From contig NW_019174130.1 in assembly GCF_001642475.1 (NCBI RefSeq), forward strand, positions 1 through 25,653: a stretch of DNA of 25,653 nt. The letters run 5' to 3'. Of this stretch, positions 18,097 through 25,653 are shown piece by piece. How positions within the stretch are numbered: the first letter of the stretch is position 1; every line of letters begins with the position of its first letter. The notes beneath the pieces were generated by a model. The model was not told the origin of the DNA. It saw only the letters and a program-made list of their open reading frames with translations, and did no database searches. The position numbers were made by a program, and so were the translations under genes. The stretch comes from Fonsecaea monophora (Eukaryota; Ascomycota; Eurotiomycetes; Chaetothyriales; Herpotrichiellaceae).

Positions 18097-19374
18097 ATGA
18101 CATCTTCTACCACCACCGCTGCTCCTCCTCCCACAGGGGAGCTCCCTCCCACCACCGCGGCGCTCCCCGCAACGATGCGCGCCTGGCAATTCACGTCGAC
18201 GCACCACGGGCTGGAGAAGAATCTGCATCTCAACGACGCGGCGCCCTTGCCACCGCACGACGCCAAAACCCTCGGCAAGGACAAGGTGCTCGTCCAGGTC
18301 CTCGCCGCGGCGGTCAACCCGGTCGATTACAAGCTGGCCGAGATGCCCGTGGTGGGACGGATGTTGATCAAGACGCCGAGTTCGCCCGGGCTGGATTTCG
18401 CGGGGAGGGTCGTCGCCGTGGGTCCGCCGTCCTCGTTGCCACCGCCACCGCAACCGTCGTCGTCTTTTCCGTCGTCGGGTTTTGCCGACGATCTCAAGAT
18501 CGGCCAATTGGTCTTTGGCCGTCTCGACCAGCCGACCCAGTTCGGCACGCTGGCCGAGTATACCCTCGCGCCGCGCAACGGGCTCGCCCTCGTGCCGGAG
18601 GGTGTCGCCGTCCGCGACGCCGCGTGCATCGGCACCGCGGGCCTCACGGCCTACAAGGCCATTGTGCCCAATGTCCAGCACCTCGCGAGTGGCAGCAGCT
18701 CCGGCGGGAAGAAACCCAGCGTCTTCGTCAACGGCGGCAGCGGCGGCACGGGCGTCTGGTCCATCCAGATCGCAAAGGCCCTCGGGTGTCACGTCGTCGC
18801 GACGTGTTCGGGCAGGAATGTCGAGTTGTGCAAGAGTCTCGGTGCGGACGAGGTGGTCGACTACACAAAGGGGGATGTCGTGGGGGTTTTGCGCAAGATG
18901 GCTACATCTCCTGAAACCACAACCAACACTAATACTACTACGACGACGACTACTACTACGACAACTGGAGGCGGTCCCTCGAAGACTGAAAAATTCGACC
19001 TCATCGTCGACAACGTCGGCACCTCCGACGCCCTCTACTGGCAAGCCCACCACTTCACGACCCCAAAGGCCAAATACGTCCAGGTCGGCGCCGGTATGTC
19101 CCTCCACGCGACGCTCCAGACGGCCATGAAGATGCTGTGGCCGGGCTTCCTGGGCGGCGGCCGTCGTAAGTTCCACATGATGATGGTGGCCAACGACGCG
19201 GCGGCGCCGGCGCAGTTTGCCGAGCTGGGCGGGTGGTTGGCTCAAGGGAAGATGAGGGCCGTGGTGGACGAGGTGGTGCGGTTCGAGGACGCGCCCAGGG
19301 CGTTTGAGAAGCTCAAGACGGGGCGGGCGAGGGGGAAGATTGTCGTGGATGTTGCTCAGTCGGTCACCAAGTGA
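18097..19374 (+). CDS. Quinone-oxidoreductase-like MDR dehydrogenase/reductase
   Basis: A single-exon frame of 425 residues in the medium-chain dehydrogenase/reductase superfamily, zinc-free quinone oxidoreductase / enoyl-reductase branch (zeta-crystallin or RTN4IP1-like). These use NADPH to reduce quinones or activated alkenes. Seen: MRAWQFT start of the catalytic domain (27-33), AAAVNPVDYKL (70-80), PGLDFAG (97-103), nucleotide-binding NGGSGGTG (212-219), GADEVVDY (249-256) and IVVDV near the end. The zinc-ligand cysteines of alcohol dehydrogenases are absent. Compared with relatives it carries a Thr/Pro-rich N-terminal extension (1-26), a Pro/Ser-rich insert (110-128) and a Thr run (274-290), the last two in loop positions. 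Base composition is clearly more GC-rich, with G/C at most third positions, than the neighbours, which also leaves the opposite strand open for 388 codons. Substrate unknown. Confidence 0.88.
   Translation: MTSSTTTAAPPPTGELPPTTAALPATMRAWQFTSTHHGLEKNLHLNDAAPLPPHDAKTLGKDKVLVQVLAAAVNPVDYKLAEMPVVGRMLIKTPSSPGLDFAGRVVAVGPPSSLPPPPQPSSSFPSSGFADDLKIGQLVFGRLDQPTQFGTLAEYTLAPRNGLALVPEGVAVRDAACIGTAGLTAYKAIVPNVQHLASGSSSGGKKPSVFVNGGSGGTGVWSIQIAKALGCHVVATCSGRNVELCKSLGADEVVDYTKGDVVGVLRKMATSPETTTNTNTTTTTTTTTTTGGGPSKTEKFDLIVDNVGTSDALYWQAHHFTTPKAKYVQVGAGMSLHATLQTAMKMLWPGFLGGGRRKFHMMMVANDAAAPAQFAELGGWLAQGKMRAVVDEVVRFEDAPRAFEKLKTGRARGKIVVDVAQSVTK
18916..18966 (+). repeat. In-frame ACN repeat coding a threonine run
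   Basis: Codons ACC/ACA/ACT/ACG mix to give 15 Thr interrupted by two Asn in residues 274-290 of the MDR protein, between GADEVVDY and FDLIVDNVG, where the family has a surface loop. A recent microsatellite-like expansion is likely. Confidence 0.75.
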
Positions 19375-19428
19375 GTGATTTACGGAGTGGTGCTGGTGCC
19401 GTTGGAGTTGTAGCGTTGATTTTGATGG

Positions 19429-19603
19429 TCAGGATGGGGAGGACAAGACGGAGGAGAAAAAGAGGAGGATGAGGAGAAGAAGAGAGGGAGGGGGAGGTGA
19501 CGAAGACGAAGAAACAGAACGAGGACAAGAAGAGGACAAGGAGGATGATGATGGCGAAGAAGCAGGACAGGAAGAGGACGATGAGGGCGAGGAGGGTGGC
19601 AAG
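19429..19603. repeat. Purine-rich low-complexity tract
   Basis: Over about 175 nt the plus strand is dominated by A and G in GAGGA, GAAGA and GACGA-type steps, just downstream of the MDR stop. It keeps several frames open on both strands (acidic/basic on plus, Pro/Ser-rich on minus) without meaning. It probably lies in the MDR 3' flank. Confidence 0.8.
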
Positions 19604-22600
19604 ACACGTTGGAGTGTCTGTTCTGTTGCCTTGCCTTGTCTTGCTGGATTGTTCTCCTCTTCTCCTCGGGCGGTATCCAAACCTGCCGACGGGCTTATGC
19701 GGTGCGTGTAATCGAGGTTGGTTTGCTTTGCTTTGCATTTCAAAAAGGCATGTGTAATCCGGGCAAGTCACAAGGGACAAGTCGTCAGAAGCTAGCTCAC
19801 CGGGGTCTCCTGTTTTCGGAGCATGGCGGTGAGAGAGACGAACCGAAAAATTCAATATTCGCGATATCCAGCCGTACATAATATGACAGACAGTATCAAG
19901 TCACACCAAAGCACATGTGCAGGAACACACACCCTCACAGAATCACAAACCACGGCGCATTTCCGCGGCCGGGCGTATCTGATTCTTTTGGTTGACTCCA
20001 GTCCCGCCCTCTTCAAGGCGCAGGACAAACATCGAGTGCGACATGTGCTCGTGTTTCCTACCCACAGAGTTTTCTTCTGTGCCCGTTTCGTCGTGGCAAC
20101 CACACCAACCCAAGGATGTAACGTCGGAAATCGCCTCGAGAGAGGTAGAGTCGAAGAGTAAGGGCGCGGGTGTCTGAGATGGCTTGTTGCATCGTCGTAT
20201 TCAGCTCCTGGGAGGTAGAACAGGCCTGATCCGACTTTTGCCCTGATGCCTACCACAGGGTTATGTTGCAGTGACAACTGACATCTCTCGTGAGAGGCGT
20301 CGTAGCTTGGTCGGTCGAGGATAATGAGGCTTCAGCCTTGCATAGATGTTGGAGTTCTCTGGTACACTATGCTGAGGCAGAGAAAGAAATCCTTCACAGG
20401 GATTGGGGTTCCTCACCGGTTATGGCACAGATCGGTCATCGTCCTAATGCCAGCAAGCGCGTGAATTCCAAACCCCGGGCTCGCGCACCCTGCAATCAGA
20501 TTGCCTTGTTTCTGGCTTGGACGTGGCCTGACGACACTGTGCAGGCTCGTGAGGACAACCTCATCGAGTTGCACAACAATCAGCCGATTACCAAACTTGG
20601 GCGTGAGAATCTGCGCGTCAGAGTTGTTTCACTTGAGCCGCCACAAGTCTAGACATGGCGGACGCACCATTTCCCAAGCAGGAGGACGATCCCACGCACT
20701 GCATAGAGGAACTAGAGCATAGCAAAGCTCCTCTTTCGGGTCAGTCGGTCAGAGTCTGCTTATTCATGCCCCGGAAACGCAACTTTCTAGCCTCGGAAGC
20801 GACGTTCCGTATTCCTTCTTGAAGACAACGCCCTTCAGAAGTTCCGATCAACGTCCTAGGCGTAGCTATGCTGACGTTGAGCCTCGAATTGACGAAGTGT
20901 GCAACATCAACTCGCTGATTCTCCAGCAAGGATGGAATGAGGCCGCTTTTTTGACGCGCAAGGAATCCGACCGGTCCAGCCGCGTGGGATGTAGAGTTGA
21001 GTCTTCGATCACGAGACTGTGTTGTGCGTGTACGAGGTATCTTGGATGTTAAGGCCAGGACAAGGTATGGCCATGATGATGGAGGAATCTTGGAACCCCA
21101 GTGAGGATGCAACTTGCGAAAGACCAGCATTGCCACCAATAAACGACTCTAGGCGTCAGACTCGAGGACATGGGGATTGTGCGAAAAGAAACTCTGGGGA
21201 TTTGAGCGGCAGTCATTCCGAATGAAGTGCAAGGTACCCCTTTCTGGGGGCACGGAATGGATGGAAGGACTTGAATACGAGCATCATCCTCGCAACGAAA
21301 AGCGCCTGGTGATGTTCCAGCACCTTTACGGGTAACAGCGGGACGTCACCATAGTGTCGCAGAGAATGAGGCTCTGAGATCAAAGTTCGACTAGCATGCC
21401 CGTGGTAGAAACAAACAAACGGGACCTGACCGGAGTGGATAGAACGAGGGGTGACGCACAGGAGGGCGCTGCAGGCGTTCATGCAGGTCGGCAGGTCAAT
21501 TGTGCGTGCTAGGTCGACACCATACCTACAGAGGTAGGTTCTAGAAGAACCAGGAGTCCCGGAGAGAAAGAGGAAAGTATAGTCAAGGCATACTCGAAGA
21601 AATCGGGCGCTCGGTGACGGATGGTGGAGCCGGACAGGAAGAAGCGAAAGTGAGGACGAAGCTCTTCCTCAGCTGTCACAAGGACACTTGCGGTTGACGC
21701 GGCTTTTGTCCAGGCGAGTTGGACCTGGTCGTGACAGGCACCTTTTGAGGGAAATGTTTTGATCCCGGTCTACCAGAAAGACCAGGATGAGAGCCAAGAC
21801 AACATACATAGAGGTATGCATATGTTGACATGGATGGTTGGCGACTGACGGTGGCGGAGTATGTTCCTCGTACTGCTCGACATATGCCACAGACGTTACC
21901 TGTCCGTTTTGGTGGCCACGCTATGGAATCCCAGGGTGGGTTCGAGCAAAGAGGGCCTCCGTATGCAGCATATCATGTTCTTGCACAAACTTTTGTGGGC
22001 CGATCCTGAGTATGATGAAGGGGTTGATGCAGGCGTTACTCGACTTTGGGATGCCAGTGTTGTGAGTGGTACCGTGGAAACAATTTTGAACATTCCCCCA
22101 TTGAGGCTCTGTTGTTGTCGACCAATGATACATGATTATTACGTTGATCTCCATTATAGCCTCTCCTAGAAGATCTGTGTCTTGGTCTTCCTTTTACCAG
22201 CCATCCTTGGGTTGAGCCCAGGTAACAAGAGGTTGTACTAGGAGACTGGTTGTTTAGAATACGCTGCATCGAGATAGGAGGATAACAATGGAGAAACGGG
22301 CCGAAGTGGGCGATACTGTTCACCTCGAGAGTGGCAGAGTGAACGCCACAGGTGATTTAGCCGATGCAATAAGCGGCCTTGCAATCTTCATCAATGGGCA
22401 CTGCCAGTGAAAAGCACATGTTGAGTGCATGCACGGCTGAGCACGAGTCTCCGAGACACCGGATAAGGCCGGGGGACTTTTGGAGGACTTTTTCTTGCTA
22501 AACGAAATAGGCTAGGGATGACGCTGGAGTACGAATGAGGAATAATGTGGGAAGTGAGAGAGGCAGAGAGGCACGAGAGAAAAGACAGTTTGGAAAAGAG

Positions 22601-24144
22601 GGGGAAACGCGGAACAAGGTAATGGGCGATGCCGTTGTGCCGTTAGATCAAAGGGCTGAAGCCAAGCACCAATGGGGAACGCAGGTTGTGAATGAACGAG
22701 GGGTTGATTGATGGCAGTGCTGACTCCTCATTCTGGCATAACCAGCATTAACGGGGGAATTTTGTCGCCGGCCACATTCTGGCAAGGCGCAATTGATCAC
22801 CGACCACCTGACCCCAAGGACAGCGTCAGTGTCATTGTCAGTAGATGATCAGGATCATCATGATGAAACTTCAATGACTGGGGGGATGATAATGATAATT
22901 TCCCGGAACACGAGGGGTACGGGAAGGGCCTAGGCATGGAGGAGGCCCTTGAATTATGACTGGGCCTGAGTAATTCTACCAAAGACACCCAATGAACACA
23001 AGGTGGCCGCGGGTGCCGCTGGGCGATGATGACTGCAACGTACATGAGATGCTGCAGGTGTGAGGAGCCGCCGCTTGTGTGCAGCCGTGGGAGCTTGGGA
23101 CCAGTGTCGACCGGTGTGACAAGCGGCAAGTATAATAACCACCAATGACGGGATCTCTGGGAGACTCTCCGCCCTTGAGGCGAAGCAGGCAACCGGCCGC
23201 CAAACCTCGAGTCCACTAGGCGATTTCGGGGGCACCCAGGTCGAGTAGGTATAGTTGTAGGTGAGGAGCACCGCCTCGCCCCCAGGGCACCTCTCTGGTT
23301 AGGTGACCCTCTATCAAACATGTTTGTTTCACTGTCCCTCCATCTTTTCTAGGTACTACAACTACACCCCCCTAGGGTTTGGCCCCAAAACTATGGTTCA
23401 TGCCTGTTTCCCTTCCTTCACCCTTCTTCGGCCTTCGGGTCAACTAGGGCAACTAGGGGCAAGGGCCGGCGCCCTTCCTGGCCTTGTGCCTCTTTGTGGC
23501 CTATCATGAGTCACGCCGGGGCATGCAGCTCCCTCCATCTGATGCCTGTCAGTGCCTGTCTTGGCCGTGGTGGCAGCCTGGCGATTTGGTCTCTTGTTGC
23601 TCCACTTGGTGCCTTTTTTGGTTTAACGCATCGCCAGGCTTCCAACCAAAGTCCCTGCGAAAGTCCATGGGCTCGATTTGTCCGCATATGCTCGACATCG
23701 CACCGATGTGTCCTCACCTCAATTGGCTCATCCCACCTCGAGGCTATATCTCTCCCATACTTCCCACCATTTGCTCCCATTGAAACTTCTCTTCTTCCAT
23801 CAACACATTCCACCACATTGACTACTTCCACAGACATATCCATACCGTCTTCCAAAGGCGCGTTACCCTCGACCTTGTCGCAGTCGACCAGGCTGCCGAT
23901 ACCTCACCACACCATTCAACCACCTGCCGTCACGCTGTCGTCTCCACGCTCAGTCACCTACTATTATTACCCCAAGCGGTCCTATGGTGCAGATATACTA
24001 ACTCCCGCCTACGAGTACGTTACTGTCACTCGCGCTCCGCAACGAGTCAACACTCAGGTTCAGACACCTCCATCGACACCTCCATTGAGTTTCTCTGCGA
24101 CCCCGTCGCCTATCCTCAAGTCACCTTCGACTCCAATCGACAAG
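19604..24144. other. 4.5-kb gene-poor region and long leader of the last gene
   Basis: I find no frame with a recognisable domain, no tRNA and no transposon ends here. Many frames of 60-174 codons occur on both strands but overlap each other and have mixed composition. Small items: an ACCTAC/GTAGGT inverted repeat near 21524-21540, a 6-bp inverted repeat with 4-nt loop at 22844-22859, and a twofold CAACTAGGG near 23441-23458. From about 23300 the plus strand is pyrimidine-rich, consistent with a long leader, and it is open in the frame of the last gene from 23494. Confidence 0.4.
22844..22859. repeat. Inverted repeat GATGAT-N4-ATCATC
   Basis: Two perfect 6-bp arms around CAGG, followed by further ATGATG steps. 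Could be a factor site or a chance fold in the upstream region of the last gene. Confidence 0.3.
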
Positions 24145-24903
24145 ATGGCGAGAGGTGCCAGCACTCGCAACGTCGAGTTTGCGACCGAAGTGGTCTCGTG
24201 TCGCGAGCCGCGCGACGACGAGCTCTCCGTCATGGAGCACTTCGCCAAGCACTCGGCACGTTGTGAGTACTGCCGTGATCCATACACGGCCTACAGAGAG
24301 GACCGACCTCTGTGCAGCAAGGGTCGGTCATATGCAAAGGATGTCGCCACCTATCTCTACGCCAAAGGTGGCAAGCCATTTTCCCTCATCGACAAGTCCA
24401 ATGGCCAACGGGTTCAGGTCCGCGTGCCAGCCGGCTGTGAGGTCATCAATCTTCTCATCAAGGCCTTTGACAAGGGCATGAAGCTTGACTCGCCGAGACT
24501 TGTGGTTGTCGATAACACAAGGAGACAAGAAAGTGTTGAGAAGTCCGCCAAGGTCGTCTCACCTTCGTCACCTTCGTCACCCTCAAGACGGAGAGAGTAC
24601 CTCACTGACGATCGACCACGGGAGAGACGGTACATTCGCGACGACTACGACTTGGTTGAAATCATCCCTCACTCGAGCCGAAGGGAGAGACGGGAGAGAA
24701 TCGTTTACCATGACGACCGTGGCGAGGATCGAACTCGTTATGAGTACCGAGAGAGGCCCAAGTCGGTGGCCTACACTGGGGGGAAGGGCAGTCTGTATGT
24801 CCGAGACGAAGAGGAGAGGCGGCGGCGAGAACGGTACGACCGCCAGCCAGTTGTCATTGTCGCTGAGCCTGGCCAGCAGCAGCGGTTCACCAGCAGGCGG
24901 TGA
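24145..24903 (+). CDS. Uncharacterised fungal protein with C-x2-C motif and Arg/Glu-rich tail
   Basis: 252 residues from the ATG at 24145, which has A at -3 and G at +4 (CAAGATGGCG). I recognise the central block as typical of conserved but unnamed ascomycete proteins: HFAKHSARCEYCRDPY (32-47, Cys40 and Cys43), LCSKGRSYAKDVATYLYAK (56-74, Cys57) and a following VQVRVPAG. Three cysteines in this spacing could be a small metal site lacking a visible fourth ligand, or simply structural. The second half is low-complexity: SPSSPSSPSRRRE, then repeated Arg/Asp/Glu/Tyr blocks (RERRYIRDDYD, RRERRERIVYHDD, EEERRRRERYD), probably disordered and perhaps nucleic-acid or protein binding. The frame stays open upstream to 23494, so a longer N-terminus is possible. 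Function unknown. Confidence 0.75.
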   Translation: MARGASTRNVEFATEVVSCREPRDDELSVMEHFAKHSARCEYCRDPYTAYREDRPLCSKGRSYAKDVATYLYAKGGKPFSLIDKSNGQRVQVRVPAGCEVINLLIKAFDKGMKLDSPRLVVVDNTRRQESVEKSAKVVSPSSPSSPSRRREYLTDDRPRERRYIRDDYDLVEIIPHSSRRERRERIVYHDDRGEDRTRYEYRERPKSVAYTGGKGSLYVRDEEERRRRERYDRQPVVIVAEPGQQQRFTSRR

Positions 24904-25653
24904 AGGACTGGGGCGTTTTTCGGAAAGTCTTGAATTTTACTTGGGAATATGAAACTATGGATCTAATGGAATGTATCAACAAATGACACCAACATCAACA
25001 ATCATGGCATCGACCACAGCAAGGGATGGCCCCAAAACCTCAAGAAAGGGGTGGGAAAGGGAAATCCCAGTGGGCACGCTATGAATGAGCGACAAGTGCC
25101 ACCACACAACTGGATGGTCCAGCGATGAACCGATACGAAAGGGGAGCACGACTTGCAGCAGTCCAGCCGGGCTCACTCATGGGGTTCGCCAGCGTGGCCC
25201 CGTCAGCAACTATGCATGCATGGGTTGACAGGTGGTTGACTATTGTCTTTTGGTCCATCTTGGGCCAAGACGCCCGTTGGTCTGACTTTGGACTTTTGGA
25301 CTTTTTGTGATTGTCTCGTTACATCATTCTGTGGCAAGAAAAAACAACAACAACGACACAAAAAAAACAGAGTTGCGCAATTGGGTTTGGGTTGAGAAAT
25401 TACTCATTTCTATTGTGGCCGTCACTCTCACTCGAGAGGAGTCGAGGTGACTGGGGAAACTCTGCGGCTCCCGACATTGAGGGGGACCTGAATTGTGGAT
25501 AGATGGAATGATGGGACACAACAGACGACATGAATTGAGAGGAGGAGCAGCATTGTGGCATTTTTCTGAGAAGCAAATGCGACAATTGCTGGTGGAGGCA
25601 AAGCCAAGGCTGCCTTTTGGGGGGGGGGGGGATACTGACAAGGACCTACCTAC
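24904..25653. other. 3' flank, no gene seen
   Basis: About 750 bp to the window end. It has A-rich stretches (near 25338-25372) and a G homopolymer; frames on both strands are short and featureless. The window ends in CCTACCTAC, a motif also common in fungal leaders. Confidence 0.45.
25619..25631. repeat. Poly-G run (13 nt)
   Basis: Thirteen consecutive G. Length in the assembly may be unreliable because such runs are error-prone. Confidence 0.9.

Noticed and set aside
18079..19245. 388-codon open frame on the minus strand opposite the MDR gene
   Set aside because: It is Arg/His/Gly-rich without domains and is explained by the G/C-rich third positions of the MDR gene on the other strand.
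19364..19879. 171-codon minus-strand frame rich in Leu/Ser/Phe
   Set aside because: Its hydrophobic and Ser/Pro runs arise from translating the purine tract's complement; it is low-complexity, not membrane protein.
22797..23321. 174-codon minus-strand frame in the gene-poor region
   Set aside because: Pro/Arg/Ser-rich with no domain and overlapped by two other open frames; probably chance in GC-rich DNA.
1..25653. Search for CRISPR arrays, Shine-Dalgarno-led operons or prophage genes
   Set aside because: Spliceosomal introns and eukaryote-only proteins show this is nuclear fungal DNA; no regularly spaced repeats were seen.

Overview
The window is nuclear DNA of a filamentous ascomycete (Pezizomycotina). 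Short spliceosomal introns of about 47-92 nt with GTRNGT-type donors, CTAAC-like branch sites and YAG acceptors interrupt several genes. The proteins are typically fungal: Mediator Med7, Ade13, Mak5, an mpaB-type oxygenase and a SigF-like NTF2 protein. Genes lie on both strands with separate promoters and there are no operons. I cannot fix the order or genus from the sequence; a eurotiomycete or dothideomycete is a guess.

Left part (1-8.8 kb) is accessory-looking, with long, somewhat AT-rich spacers. It holds the 3' two thirds of an mpaB-like/DUF2236 oxygenase gene (cut by the window edge and possibly damaged at its 5' end). Next come a hotdog-fold thioesterase ending in a peroxisomal-type AKL tripeptide, a three-exon NTF2-like membrane protein, and a membrane-anchored FAD monooxygenase on the same strand just upstream of it. 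Two small candidate genes follow: a 77-residue secreted peptide, and a 42-residue cysteine-rich peptide behind a plausible 5'UTR intron.

The centre (8.8-17.3 kb) is a compact housekeeping block. A PAP2 lipid phosphatase (minus strand) and Med7 (plus strand) diverge from a 253-bp promoter. Med7 converges on adenylosuccinate lyase (203 bp between stop codons). Adenylosuccinate lyase and the ribosome-biogenesis helicase Mak5 diverge from a promoter of about 500 bp that carries an inverted CCAAT pair. A three-exon patatin-like phospholipase follows.

The right part (17.3-25.7 kb) is gene-poor. It has one GC-rich, intronless MDR (quinone-oxidoreductase-like) gene with threonine and proline/serine insertions. 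A spacer of about 4.8 kb with no convincing gene follows, beginning with a strongly purine-biased tract. Last comes a conserved-looking but uncharacterised fungal protein with a C-x2-C motif and an Arg/Glu-rich tail.

I found no RNA genes, CRISPR arrays, intact transposons or viral genes. The least explained items are the cysteine-rich micro-gene, the adjacent flavin monooxygenase/NTF2-like membrane pair, and the upstream open frame of the last gene. All coordinates of spliced genes come from reading splice signals and reading-frame continuity by eye.
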